64,000 nt of DNA. It comes from Rossellomorea aquimaris (lineage in GTDB: Bacteria; Bacillota; Bacilli; Bacillales; Bacillaceae_B). The stretch lies in contig NZ_VTEX01000004.1 of NCBI RefSeq assembly GCF_008180865.1, positions 62,001 through 126,000 of the forward strand, in the 5' to 3' direction. This document shows, one piece after another, positions 55,370 through 64,000 of this stretch (position 1 is its first letter; each line of letters begins with the position of its first letter). Below the pieces are notes generated by a model. That model worked only from the letters and a program-made list of their open reading frames with translations. It had not been told where the DNA came from and ran no database searches. The position numbers and the translations under genes were made by a program.

Positions 55370-56356
55370 TTAGGTGTAGTTTACTTCCTTTTGATCATTT
55401 TCATCCTTCTTTATTCCTTTAAACGAACTTTTCAGAAGAAGATACTGCTCCATCTCTTGAACAAATTGATAGAGAGCGGCGCGGGTTTCAAATTCTTCCC
55501 TCGTCTTAGGTAAATCCATCCGTTCAAACTCCACTTTCATATCATACAGTTTTTTCAAATAAAACAGGGCCGTGTTTCCTGGATGTATGTGATCACTAAG
55601 CTCATCCAGAAATTCGGCAATCCGATGTCCCTGCTCTATCGTCAATGAGATCGATGTCGCTATCGGTAAGATACGTTGTAGGATTTCGAACTGTTTTTCC
55701 CTCATTTTAAAATACAAATAATATAAGTTCTCATGACGTAAAAAGTGATTTTCAACATCTTTGAATGCTATTGTCTTCGCTTCTTTAAGTAATTGTTCTG
55801 TTTCAGTGATTTCTTTTCCATCCCATTGGCTGTCATTTGTTCGCAGGTAGTTGATCATTTCACAAAAGATTTTATAGAAATTGGCTTCGATCTTTTCTTG
55901 ATATTCGATCATCTTTTTATCAACGCTTGGCATATACAAATTCATAACCAGAGCGATCCCGATCCCAATAACGATGATCCCTAATTCATTCTGAAAAAGG
56001 CCCGGGGTCACCTTACCTGCAGAATAAATATGTAAAATGATAACGGAACTGGTGACGATTCCTTCTTTGATATTCAGGGCTACCGTTATTGGAATGAACA
56101 CAAGTAATAACAAGCCGATTACGGCAGGATGATAGGCCATGAACTCAAAGAACGCAGCCGAAATCACCATGGCAATCACACAGGCCAGGAAACGGCTCCA
56201 TGAAGCGTTAACCGATTTCTTCTTCGTGTTTTGAATGCACAGTATCGTCAAAATTCCGGCTGATACAAAGTTATCCAGCTGAAACCACTGTGCAATGCTG
56301 ATCGCAACCGCTGTGCCGATCCCAGTCTTAAGTGTTCGATACCCGATTCGAAACAT
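55370..56356 (-). CDS. yqjA: Aromatic acid exporter family protein (YqjA-like)
   Basis: 328-aa membrane protein of the FUSC/DUF939 type. Four to six helices fill residues 10-150 (GIGTAVAISIAQWFQLDN near the start, then FLACVIAMVISAAFFEF), and a cytoplasmic helical domain rich in charged residues fills the rest. Transported substrate is not proven. AGGAG precedes the ATG. Conserved next to the art operon in B. subtilis. Confidence 0.85.
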   Translation of the reverse strand: MFRIGYRTLKTGIGTAVAISIAQWFQLDNFVSAGILTILCIQNTKKKSVNASWSRFLACVIAMVISAAFFEFMAYHPAVIGLLLLVFIPITVALNIKEGIVTSSVIILHIYSAGKVTPGLFQNELGIIVIGIGIALVMNLYMPSVDKKMIEYQEKIEANFYKIFCEMINYLRTNDSQWDGKEITETEQLLKEAKTIAFKDVENHFLRHENLYYLYFKMREKQFEILQRILPIATSISLTIEQGHRIAEFLDELSDHIHPGNTALFYLKKLYDMKVEFERMDLPKTREEFETRAALYQFVQEMEQYLLLKSSFKGIKKDENDQKEVNYT

Positions 56357-56462
56357 TCATTTTTCTCCTAACTCTTTCTTTTTTAGCTACTTTAGAATAC
56401 CATATTTCCCCTTGAACATAAAAAGGAGGATTAACGAAACTGTTCGCTAATCCTTCCATCGT

Positions 56463-57179
56463 TTAAAGTATTTTCTCTAAGAATTCTTTTCCACGTTCGC
56501 TTTGCGGGTTCGAGAAAAAAGGAAGAGGCTCTCCTTCTTCGACGATCTTACCATCATCCATGAATAAGACTCTGTCTGCCACCTCTCTGGCAAAGCCCAT
56601 TTCATGGGTTACAATGATCATCGTCATCCCTGAATGAGCAAGTGATTTCATGACTTCCAGCACCTCTTTGACCATTTCCGGGTCCAGTGCAGATGTCGGT
56701 TCGTCAAAAAGCATCACTTTCGGTTCCATGGCCAGTGCCCTTGCAATCGCTACACGCTGTTTTTGGCCTCCTGATAAACGGTTTGGGTACTCAACACTTT
56801 TTTCTTTCAAACCAACCTTGGTTAGAAGGTCCGTCCCTAATTTTTTAGCATCTGATCTGTTTAGCCCCTTCACTTTCACTGGGGCGTAGATCACGTTTTC
56901 CAACGCCGTCATATGCGGAAAGAGGTGAAAGTGTTGAAATACCATGCCTATGTCTTGTCTCACTTTGCTTATATTTTTGACTTTCACAATAGCTTCTTCA
57001 AAGTATATCGATCCTGAAGTTGGTTCCTCTAAATAATTCAGGCAGCGGAGCAGAGTGGATTTTCCGGAACCGGAAGGACCGATCAATGCGACAACCTCCC
57101 CTTTTTCTACGGAGAAATCTATACCTTTCAATACTTGAAGCTTACCGAACGATTTGGTGATTTTTTCTGCTTTAATCAT
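56463..57179 (-). CDS. artM: Amino-acid ABC transporter ATP-binding protein
   Basis: 238-aa polar-amino-acid ABC ATPase (YqiZ/ArtR family, arginine-type). Walker [10 protein letters not shown] at residues 34-42, Q-loop in [12 protein letters not shown], signature LSGGQKQR, Walker [14 protein letters not shown], switch TH in [10 protein letters not shown]. Its ATG overlaps the stop of the permease gene. Energises the ArtPQM importer. Confidence 0.94.
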   Translation of the reverse strand: MIKAEKITKSFGKLQVLKGIDFSVEKGEVVALIGPSGSGKSTLLRCLNYLEEPTSGSIYFEEAIVKVKNISKVRQDIGMVFQHFHLFPHMTALENVIYAPVKVKGLNRSDAKKLGTDLLTKVGLKEKSVEYPNRLSGGQKQRVAIARALAMEPKVMLFDEPTSALDPEMVKEVLEVMKSLAHSGMTMIIVTHEMGFAREVADRVLFMDDGKIVEEGEPLPFFSNPQSERGKEFLEKIL

Positions 57180-57831
57180 TCCCACGTAGTCTCCCTTCCA
57201 GCGCTTTCCCTAATAAGGTTAGAATCATGACAAGCACATAATAGATCAGTCCTGCAAATAGTAGTGGTTCGAAAAAGGAATACAAATCACTGCCTACCAT
57301 ATACGAACGCCTCATCACATCGGCGGCTCCGATAACAGTGACGATGGCAGATTCCTTCGTAAGGGTGATAAATTCGTTCATTAAGGCAGGCAAAATGTTT
57401 TTAATGGCCTGAGGCAGGATCACATCTTTCATCATCAAACGATATGGAACCCCAAGAGCCATGGCCGCTTCCTTTTGCCCTTTATCCACTGCATTGATCC
57501 CCGCACGGATGATTTCGGAAATATAGGCAGCTGAATTAAGGGAAAAAGAAAGAATCGCTGCTGTATACGGTTCGATCTGAGTTCCAAAAAGCTGAGGCGA
57601 GCCATAAAAGATGATCATTAATTGCAGAACTAAAGGAGTCCCCCGAAAAACCGATGTATAAATATCTGCAAGTAATGTTAAAGGTTTGATGGAACTTATT
57701 TTACAAAGAGCAAGCAGAATACCGAAGGCAAATCCAAGTATTCCTGCTAACCCGACAATTTTAAGAGTGACCTTCAATCCTTCCAAAATAAAAGGAATCG
57801 AAGGGATCAGTTGTTGAAAATCAAGTGGCAT
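57172..57831 (-). CDS. artQ: Amino-acid ABC transporter permease
   Basis: 219-aa His/Glu/Gln/Arg/opine-type permease. About five helices; the EAA loop is [25 protein letters not shown] near residues 133-152 and [16 protein letters not shown] is the conserved TM segment. GGAGGAG precedes the ATG giving MPLDFQQL. Follows the binding protein with a hairpin between. Confidence 0.94.
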   Translation of the reverse strand: MPLDFQQLIPSIPFILEGLKVTLKIVGLAGILGFAFGILLALCKISSIKPLTLLADIYTSVFRGTPLVLQLMIIFYGSPQLFGTQIEPYTAAILSFSLNSAAYISEIIRAGINAVDKGQKEAAMALGVPYRLMMKDVILPQAIKNILPALMNEFITLTKESAIVTVIGAADVMRRSYMVGSDLYSFFEPLLFAGLIYYVLVMILTLLGKALEGRLRGND

Positions 57832-57862
57832 TGTATTCTCCTCCAATCGTGCTGTTAAATAG

Positions 57863-57893
57863 GAAGGACTAACCTATGATGGGTTAGCCCTTC
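57863..57893 (-). other. Intercistronic hairpin between artP and artQ
   Basis: Stem GAAGGGCTAACC / GGTTAGTCCTTC with one mismatch and a 6-nt loop, not followed by a T-run. Typical of 3' stabilisers that raise binding-protein mRNA over permease mRNA; that role is inference. Confidence 0.6.
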
Positions 57894-57900
57894 TATCAAT

Positions 57901-58683
57901 CTACTGTTCTCCGTCAAACCACTTTTCAGCCAGTTTATTCAATTCTCCATTTTCTTTGAGCTTTTTCAATGCATCGTTGAATTCGCTTGTAAGCTCACTA
58001 TCCTTTGGAAGTGCAACGGCAGAACCCGCCTCTTCTTCGTTCACGTCCATTGTATTTCCTAGAAGTTCTTTATTTTTATCCAAATAACCATTTGCTACTG
58101 TATTTTCGATGATTATGGCATCAAAACGTCCATTTTGCAGATCCTGTATCAGCTCAGGAATACGGTCACGGGTCTCTACTTTTAATGGGATGGAGGTGGA
58201 AAGTTCTTCTGCAGCATCCTGTTGGATGGAACCTAACTGAACGCCAACCGTTTTACCATCAAGATCCTTTTCGCTTTGAATTCCGCTCTCTTTTGTTGAG
58301 ATGATCATATCTTTTGCTGTGTAGTAGACATCACTGAAGTCAACGTTCTTTTGTCGTTCCGGCGTAGGGGTCATAGCTGAAAGTACAAAGTCCACCTGCC
58401 CGGTTTTAAGTGCTGAAATTAATCCGCTGAACTCCATATCTTTAATCTCGATTTCATAACCAAGTTCATCTGCCAGCATATGAGCCAAGTCAATGTCGTA
58501 CCCGATAAATTCATCACTGTTTGCCGTATCGACATATTCAAATGGTTTATAGTCAGCCGACGTACCCATAATCAGTTTCTTTGATTCCCCTGAAGCGGTT
58601 CCTGCATTCTCTTCTCCTGCACCACACGCAGCAAGAGTAGTAGAAACGATTAATACTACTATAAGAGATAATATCTTTTTCAT
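57901..58683 (-). CDS. artP: Amino-acid ABC transporter substrate-binding lipoprotein
   Basis: 260-aa extracellular solute-binding protein of family 3. Signal peptide with lipobox LAA-C20, then KLIMGTSADYKPFEYVD and the two-lobe SBP_3 fold (GLISALKTGQVDFVLSAMTPTPERQK; GKTVGVQLGSIQ). B. subtilis ArtP binds arginine; the same ligand is likely but not shown. GGGGAGG precedes the ATG. First gene of artPQM, with a candidate sigma-A promoter 65-90 bp upstream. Confidence 0.93.
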   Translation of the reverse strand: MKKILSLIVVLIVSTTLAACGAGEENAGTASGESKKLIMGTSADYKPFEYVDTANSDEFIGYDIDLAHMLADELGYEIEIKDMEFSGLISALKTGQVDFVLSAMTPTPERQKNVDFSDVYYTAKDMIISTKESGIQSEKDLDGKTVGVQLGSIQQDAAEELSTSIPLKVETRDRIPELIQDLQNGRFDAIIIENTVANGYLDKNKELLGNTMDVNEEEAGSAVALPKDSELTSEFNDALKKLKENGELNKLAEKWFDGEQ

Positions 58684-58748
58684 TGTAATTCCTCCCCAAT
58701 AATAATGTATAAATATAATATATAATGTATATTAATTACTATATTCGT

Positions 58749-58776
58749 ATTGTATCAGAGATAAATATTTATGCAA
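58749..58776 (-). promoter_or_regulatory. Candidate sigma-A promoter of artPQM
   Basis: Minus strand TTGCAT, 16 bp, TACAAT, followed by an AT-rich leader of alternating TATA runs. No Arg box was identified with confidence. Confidence 0.45.
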
Positions 58777-59055
58777 TAGTTTTTATAGTTACTCATAAAA
58801 ATTTATATATTCTGAAAATATAATAGTTGGTTTATTAATTAAGAACACTAGTCCGTGTAATTAGCGAACTTATCTTATTCAAAAAATATTCATTTTTAAT
58901 GAGGGGACCACGACAAAACGAAAGAGAAAGGAGAGTAGTAGTTTTTATAAAATAGAGTGAATTTACGTTGATTAGAAACTAAAAAATGCAGATCTGGCTG
59001 TAGATTTTATGAAAAATTAGGATATTCATCTTTTTATATGGGGAATTAACTATGA

Positions 59056-59167
59056 ATTGCGTCATTTCGGGAGATAATTGCGTCGTTTTCATTAAATATT
59101 GCGTCGTTCTTAAAGAGAATTGCGTCTCTCTAGAATTTATTGCGCCGCATTTAAAAGGAATTGCGTA
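59056..59167 (+). repeat. Phased ATTGCGTC array, locus 3
   Basis: Six units begin at 59056, 59077, 59098, 59119, 59139 and 59160: the first four are exact ATTGCGTC, the fifth ends CC and the sixth ends TA. Steps are 21, 21, 21, 20 and 21 bp with unrelated 12-13 bp spacers. It lies in the 650-bp gap between artP and brxB, just beyond the brxB terminator. Confidence 0.9.
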
Positions 59168-59253
59168 TTTTAGTAAATCAGGAATTATCAGCCTGTTTAC
59201 TCTGCTTCCCACCCTGCAAATAAAAGAAGATCAATCGTATAAACGTGAAAGGC

Positions 59254-59325
59254 AAAAAAAAACCCGTCAAGTTCCTCACACAAACATCCACCTAAAGCAG
59301 ATATTCATGTAAGGAACCTGACGGG
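59254..59325 (-). terminator. Terminator after brxB
   Basis: 14-bp stem CCCGTCAAGTTCCT / AGGAACCTGACGGG (one mismatch) with a 35-nt loop, then a nine-base T-run on the minus strand. Confidence 0.75.
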
Positions 59326-59339
59326 CCACACTCTCTTAC

Positions 59340-59777
59340 TTACACTTCTTCACAATACTGATCGAAGTACGATTGAATTTTGTTCACAACCGACATTGGG
59401 TCGTGACCTTCAATTTCATGTCTTTCTACCATCGTCAATAACTTTCCATCTTTTAATAGAGCAAATGACGGTGAAGATGGTGGATAGCCGGTAAAGTAGC
59501 TGCGCGCTTTCGCAGTGGCTTCTTTATCCTGGCCGGCGAAAACGGTTACCAATTGATCTGGTCGTTTATCGTAATGAATGGAATGAGCTGCTGCTGGACG
59601 TGCAATTCCTCCGGCGCAACCACAAACGGAGTTAATCATCACGAGTGTTGTACCTTCTTTAGCGAAAGCTTGATCTACTTCTTCTTCTGTTGTTAACTGG
59701 GTATAACCGGCTTGTTCGATTTCTTGACGAGCCTGGCGAACAACATCATTCATAAATAAATTGAAATCTATATCCAT
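59340..59777 (-). CDS. brxB: Bacilliredoxin BrxB
   Basis: 145-aa DUF1094 thiol-disulfide protein (YqiW in B. subtilis, 145 aa). The redox motif C52-G-C54 is in [10 protein letters not shown]. It removes bacillithiol from oxidised proteins, so the cell likely makes bacillithiol. AAAGGAGAG precedes the ATG. Lies between the art operon and the mutase genes. Confidence 0.95.
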   Translation of the reverse strand: MDIDFNLFMNDVVRQARQEIEQAGYTQLTTEEEVDQAFAKEGTTLVMINSVCGCAGGIARPAAAHSIHYDKRPDQLVTVFAGQDKEATAKARSYFTGYPPSSPSFALLKDGKLLTMVERHEIEGHDPMSVVNKIQSYFDQYCEEV

Positions 59778-59894
59778 GCTTGAACTCTCCTTTTAATCGC
59801 TGACTTAATCATTCTCCATAAGAACATGAATTTTGATGTACCCCTATCATAACAATTTCAAACCCTATGTTTCAATTAAAATTAACTAAACCCG

Positions 59895-60932
59895 TTAATG
59901 AATTACACCCTTATATCGCTTTAGCAATTCTTCTACTGCTTGAGAAGTGGTATAGTCCCCTTCCTTCACACGCCCTTCCATGTGTGGAAGGGCAGACTTT
60001 ATATCCTTATGAAAAAAGAAATCTGACAAGACTCTTTCTTTCAACATCGTATGGAACCATTCCTGCTTTTGGAGAAGTCGCTTTTCTTCAAAGACTCCCT
60101 GTTCTTTTGATTGCTTCTCAAACTGTCGGATCACATTCCACATCTCTTTTAACCCCTCATTTTTCAAAGCAGAACAGGTATAAGCCTTTGAGCTCCAACC
60201 TTTAGTTGCGGGAGTCAAGAAGTGGAGGATTTGGTTCAGCTCTCTTCTTGTTTTCTCAGCGAGAGGTTTATTTTCTCCATCCGCTTTGTTGACAAGTAAT
60301 GCATCGGCAAGCTCCATGATCCCCTTTTTCATTCCTTGAAGCTCGTCCCCGGCTCCAGTGATGACGAGCAGGAGGAAGAAATCCACCATTTGCCTCACCA
60401 TCACTTCACTTTGACCGACTCCAACGGTTTCAATGATCATCAGATCATATCCGGCCGCTTCGCATAAGAGAAGTGTTTCACTCGTTTTCCGGTGTACTCC
60501 ACCAAGTGTTCCTGCAGTGGGGGAAGGTCTTACAAAAGCACGGGGGTTTTTCGATAATTGTTCCATTCTTGTTTTATCCCCCAGAATACTGCCACCGGAA
60601 ATGGAAGAGCTGGGATCAATCGCAAGGACGGCAACCCGGTGGCCCTGCTCACATAACATTTCCCCGAACGCTTCTATAAATGTACTTTTACCAGCTCCAG
60701 GCACACCTGTAATGCCGATCCGAAAGCTTTTACCCGTATAGGGCAGGAGCTCCTGCAACAGTTCCTGTCCCTTTGCATAATGCTGTTCTGCATTGCTTTC
60801 AATCAGAGTGATGGCCTTCGCCAAGGAGCTACGGTCACCATTCAAGACCCCGTCCTTTAATTCGGTAATCGATACAGAATCCTTTTTCTTCTTCACAAAA
60901 CGCTTCTTTCGCCCTGAATCATGCTCTCCCAT
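59895..60932 (-). CDS. meaB: Methylmalonyl-CoA mutase-associated GTPase MeaB
   Basis: 345-aa G3E-type P-loop GTPase (ArgK/YgfD family) that loads and protects adenosylcobalamin in the mutase. P-loop GVPGAGKST at 76-84, switch text DPSSSISGGSILGDKTRM, ETVGVGQSEV and NKADGENKP. Its ATG overlaps the mutB stop (TAATG). Cotranscribed with mutA-mutB. Confidence 0.95.
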   Translation of the reverse strand: MGEHDSGRKKRFVKKKKDSVSITELKDGVLNGDRSSLAKAITLIESNAEQHYAKGQELLQELLPYTGKSFRIGITGVPGAGKSTFIEAFGEMLCEQGHRVAVLAIDPSSSISGGSILGDKTRMEQLSKNPRAFVRPSPTAGTLGGVHRKTSETLLLCEAAGYDLMIIETVGVGQSEVMVRQMVDFFLLLVITGAGDELQGMKKGIMELADALLVNKADGENKPLAEKTRRELNQILHFLTPATKGWSSKAYTCSALKNEGLKEMWNVIRQFEKQSKEQGVFEEKRLLQKQEWFHTMLKERVLSDFFFHKDIKSALPHMEGRVKEGDYTTSQAVEELLKRYKGVIH

Positions 60933-63088
60933 TATTCAGCCACTTCCTCATAGCCCAGCACTTCATAAATTTCTTTGATGACTTTTTGTGCAGCAACGGG
61001 TATGATCGTCCCTGGTCCAAAAACGGCAGAAGCTCCGTTATTCAATAGGAAGTCATAATCCTTAGCCGGGATCACTCCACCAATGACAACGAGAATGTCT
61101 TCTCTTCCTAATTTCTTTAGTTCTGCTACCAATTGAGGCAGGAGTGTTTTATGTCCTGCGGCCAGAGAACTTACACCGATGACATGCACGTCATTTTCGA
61201 CTGCTTGCAGAGCCGTTTCTGCAGGCGTCTGGAACAATGGCCCGATATCCACATCAAAGCCAAGGTCTGCGAACGCCGTGCTAATCACTTTAGCTCCTCT
61301 GTCATGCCCGTCCTGTCCCATCTTTGCAATCAGGATACGCGGTCTTCTTCCTTCGTTTTCCAAAAATTCTTCTGTCATCTCTTTCACGACGTTGATTTCT
61401 TGTTCATTTGAAAAGTTCGAGCTGTACACCCCACTTATACTCCGGATTGTTGCTTTATGTCGTCCTGATACTTTTTCAATGGCGTCAGATATTTCTCCGA
61501 GTGTCGCCCGGGCCCGCGCTGCCTCTACCGCTTTTTCAAGTAGATTCCCTTCTCCTGTTTCTGCTACAAGCGTTAATGCCTCGAGCGTTTCGGTTACTCT
61601 ATTCTCATTTCGTTCTTCTTTAAGCATTTGAATTCGCTCAATTTGCTTTTGTCTCACAACTGTATTATCAATGTCCAGCGTTTCAATCGGATCTTCCTTG
61701 TCCAGGCGATATTTATTTACCCCGACTATCGCTTCATCCCCCGAATCAATCATTGCCTGTCTTCTCGCAGCCGCTTCCTCTATCCGCATCTTCGGCAATC
61801 CGGTTTCAATCGCCTTGGTCATTCCGCCAAGCTCTTCGATTTCTTCGATATGATCCCAGGCCTTCTCCATCAACTGATCGGTCAAGGATTCAACATAATG
61901 TGAACCTGCCCATGGATCAATCACTTTTGTAATAGCGGTTTCCTCTTGAAGGTATAGCTGTGTATTACGTGCGATCCGCGCAGAGAAGTCTGTCGGCAGG
62001 GCAATCGCTTCGTCCAATGCATTGGTATGAAGCGATTGCGTATGACCCATAGCAGCCGCGTGGGCCTCAAGTAATGTACGAATGACATTATTATACGGAT
62101 CCTGCTCCGTTAAGCTCCAACCGGACGTTTGGGAGTGGGTTCTGAGCGCCAACGATTTCGGATTACCAGGACCGAATGTTTTCATCATTTTCGCCCAAAT
62201 TCTCCGCGCCGCCCTCATTTTGGCGACTTCCATGAAATAATTCATGCCAATCGCCCAGAAGAATGATAGTCTTGGTGCAAAGGAGTCGATATCGATCCCT
62301 GCCTGGAGACCTGTACGAACATACTCAAGACCATCTGCCAGCGTATAAGCAAGCTCAATATCGGCAGGCGCTCCCGCTTCTTGCATATGATACCCGGAGA
62401 TACTGATGCTATTAAACTTCGGCATATGTTTGGACGTATACTCAAAGATGTCTGCAATTATCTTCATGGATGTTTCAGGAGGATAAATATAGGTGTTCCT
62501 CACCATATACTCTTTTAAAATATCATTTTGAATCGTACCGGACAGCTTCTCCTGCGAAACTCCCTGTTCTTCTGCCGTGACGATATAAAATGCAAGGATG
62601 GGCAGCACCGCTCCGTTCATCGTCATGGAAACAGACATTTGATCAAGAGGTATTCCATCAAACAGAATCTTCATATCCAGGATCGAATCGATGGCGACTC
62701 CCGCTTTTCCTACATCCCCTACCACCCGGGGATGATCGGAATCATAGCCACGATGAGTAGCTAAATCAAAAGCGACAGACAGACCTTTCTGCCCCATACT
62801 TAGGTTTCTTCTATAAAAGGCATTGCTTTCTTCTGCTGTTGAAAATCCTGCATACTGCCTTACCGTCCAAGGACGATTCACATACATGGTCGGGTACGGT
62901 CCCCTTGTATAAGGAGCCAAGCCTGGGAGGTCTTCTCCATGGGATATATCCTTTGAGTCCTCTTCTGAATAAAGAGATTTAATGACGATCTTCTCATTTG
63001 TTTCATAGGTGCTGCCTGTTAGAGAACCATCATTCGTTCTCACTTCTTTCGAATAAGGGTTGATTTCTTGCCAATCAGGCTTTGTCAT
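60932..63088 (-). CDS. mutB: Methylmalonyl-CoA mutase large subunit
   Basis: 718-aa adenosylcobalamin-dependent mutase converting methylmalonyl-CoA to succinyl-CoA. N-terminal TIM barrel with [20 protein letters not shown] and [20 protein letters not shown]-terminal B12 domain with [12 protein letters not shown] (cobalt-binding H595) and GVSSLAAGH. Overlaps the end of mutA by 14 bp. Central enzyme of the propionyl-CoA route with mce, yqjD and meaB in this window. Confidence 0.97.
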   Translation of the reverse strand: MTKPDWQEINPYSKEVRTNDGSLTGSTYETNEKIVIKSLYSEEDSKDISHGEDLPGLAPYTRGPYPTMYVNRPWTVRQYAGFSTAEESNAFYRRNLSMGQKGLSVAFDLATHRGYDSDHPRVVGDVGKAGVAIDSILDMKILFDGIPLDQMSVSMTMNGAVLPILAFYIVTAEEQGVSQEKLSGTIQNDILKEYMVRNTYIYPPETSMKIIADIFEYTSKHMPKFNSISISGYHMQEAGAPADIELAYTLADGLEYVRTGLQAGIDIDSFAPRLSFFWAIGMNYFMEVAKMRAARRIWAKMMKTFGPGNPKSLALRTHSQTSGWSLTEQDPYNNVIRTLLEAHAAAMGHTQSLHTNALDEAIALPTDFSARIARNTQLYLQEETAITKVIDPWAGSHYVESLTDQLMEKAWDHIEEIEELGGMTKAIETGLPKMRIEEAAARRQAMIDSGDEAIVGVNKYRLDKEDPIETLDIDNTVVRQKQIERIQMLKEERNENRVTETLEALTLVAETGEGNLLEKAVEAARARATLGEISDAIEKVSGRHKATIRSISGVYSSNFSNEQEINVVKEMTEEFLENEGRRPRILIAKMGQDGHDRGAKVISTAFADLGFDVDIGPLFQTPAETALQAVENDVHVIGVSSLAAGHKTLLPQLVAELKKLGREDILVVIGGVIPAKDYDFLLNNGASAVFGPGTIIPVAAQKVIKEIYEVLGYEEVAE

Positions 63089-64000
63089 TGTCAGTTCCCT
63101 CCTCCCAGATGGTTAATAGGTCATCTACTTTTTTCAGTATGTTTTGCTTGTTGTAAATGGATCCATTCAGTCCTAAACGAACCCACTCATGCTCATCAGG
63201 TATTTTCCCTGCTGCGTCAATCACAATGGTCGAATCAATATGATGAATGGACTCAATCAGCATAGGCAGTTTGTCTTGATATTCTTCCTCTGTTCCACAA
63301 ACACAATAGTATGGATAACGGGTTTCTTCCACAAATTGAAGTATATCTTCCTTAGAGAAGCACTCTTTACTTTGATTCGCATGAATGCCCCCCGTCGCTA
63401 AAAATCCTTTTACAAAATCAGCCCTGGGCTTATGGGTTTTCAGCTTTCCTAACCCTATTAAACCTGCCACCGGTTTACTTCTCAGCTTATGTGTCCTTTC
63501 TCTTAATCTTTCAAAAGGAAGAGACAATCGCTCACCCACATTATTAGATGATGGAGTTTGATATGTCTCCTCAAGATTTGAATAGATGTTTGTCCCGATC
63601 ATCGAGTTTTTTCTTGTGGCTAAATCATGAATACGTGACTCTCTCACTCTATTTATTTTTTCATTAATGGAACCATTTTTCAGACAGACAAGAATTCCCC
63701 CATCTCCATCGACCTGTTGAAATTCCTTCCATGCAAGCTTACCTACCTCTTCTGATAACCATTCCACATAATAAGAACCGCCCCCAGGGTCGACCACTTT
63801 ATCCAAATGAGCTTCTTCCCCAAGGATCAGTTGCGTATTCCGGGCAATTCTCTCAGAAAACCCGTTCACTTCCCCACTCACTTCATTGAATGGAGCAACA
63901 AGAAGATAATCCACCCCTGCAAGAATGGCAGAAAACGCTTCTCCTCCCCCGCGAAGCATATTGACATACGGATCGAGTGTGGATTTGTTCAATTGAGACG
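63075..64000 (-). CDS. mutA: Methylmalonyl-CoA mutase small subunit, 3' part
   Basis: At least 308 residues of the non-catalytic alpha subunit; the frame is open to the window edge, where codons before [15 protein letters not shown] continue the family, so the true start is outside. The barrel end with [20 protein letters not shown] and [13 protein letters not shown] is clear. The C-terminal B12-like domain lacks the DxHxxG cobalt motif (it reads [11 protein letters not shown]), as expected for MutA. The TTG at 63990-63992 is not the start. Confidence 0.93.
   Translation of the reverse strand, partial: SQLNKSTLDPYVNMLRGGGEAFSAILAGVDYLLVAPFNEVSGEVNGFSERIARNTQLILGEEAHLDKVVDPGGGSYYVEWLSEEVGKLAWKEFQQVDGDGGILVCLKNGSINEKINRVRESRIHDLATRKNSMIGTNIYSNLEETYQTPSSNNVGERLSLPFERLRERTHKLRSKPVAGLIGLGKLKTHKPRADFVKGFLATGGIHANQSKECFSKEDILQFVEETRYPYYCVCGTEEEYQDKLPMLIESIHHIDSTIVIDAAGKIPDEHEWVRLGLNGSIYNKQNILKKVDDLLTIWEEGTDNDKA

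Noticed and set aside
59056..59167. CRISPR-like array
   Set aside because: Repeats are only 8 bp, spacers 12-13 bp, and no cas genes are near; the geometry is not CRISPR.
58979..59212. 77-codon minus-strand frame with repeated TQ dipeptides
   Set aside because: It only translates the ATTGCGTC array; a 21-bp period gives seven-residue repeats in any frame and there is no ribosome-binding site.

Overview
The window is a chromosomal segment of an endospore-forming Bacillaceae bacterium. It carries sigF with spoIIAA/AB, dacF, spoVA genes, spoIIM and mciZ, and gene order repeatedly matches the Bacillus subtilis scpB-to-yqiW interval. The amount of divergence, with several inserted metabolic cassettes, suggests a relative of B. 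subtilis such as the Rossellomorea/marine Bacillus group; that placement is inference. Both ends cut genes: dacB on the left and mutA on the right. No tRNA, rRNA, CRISPR array, prophage or intact insertion sequence was seen.

Layout. 1-3.3 kb: dacB (partial), scpB-scpA, a DUF309 gene, ribT and a 30-aa membrane peptide. 3.3-11.1 kb: sporulation block lysA, spoVAF-AEa-AB-AA, sigF-spoIIAB-spoIIAA-dacF, with candidate sigma-F, -G and -H promoters. 11.4-17.7 kb: pdp-punA-deoB nucleoside salvage, xerD-yqzK, fur (candidate PerR box) and spoIIM (candidate sigma-E promoter). 17.8-30 kb: yqk region with nudF, mciZ, yqkF, yqkE, yqkD, yqkB and a LexA-box-preceded uvrX/yolD pair. It is interrupted by an acetoacetate/HMG-CoA cassette (scoB-scoA-thl, divergent HMG-CoA lyase). 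30-40.5 kb: glcU-gdh, yqjQ-yqjP, a proline T-box with proI, a GT2 glycosyltransferase, namA and rnz. 40.8-49.1 kb: zwf and gndA, separated by an accessory stretch of GNATs, a serine hydrolase, a P-loop kinase and a frameshifted DUF2935 gene. 49.3-64 kb: dinB, cheW-like, yqjE, propionyl-CoA carboxylase and methylmalonyl-CoA epimerase, prli42, L,D-transpeptidase, yqjA, the artPQM amino-acid transporter, brxB, and meaB-mutB-mutA.

How the genes work together. HMG-CoA lyase, ScoAB and thiolase together take HMG-CoA to acetyl-CoA. PCC-beta, epimerase, mutase and MeaB take propionyl-CoA to succinyl-CoA. Zwf and GndA supply NADPH. The sporulation genes cover early forespore control, engulfment, blocking of the mother-cell Z ring and spore maturation, but the spoVA operon lacks the AC-AD-AEb channel core.

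Repeats are the most unusual content. Three intergenic arrays carry the octamer ATTGCGTC at a strict 20-21 bp pitch, each just beyond the terminator of a minus-strand gene. A second, 126-bp hairpin-forming repeat occurs as a tandem pair plus a fragment near 29.8-30.1 kb and once inverted at 51.2 kb, with compensatory changes in its stems. A third, nested palindromic element lies at 47.4-47.6 kb.
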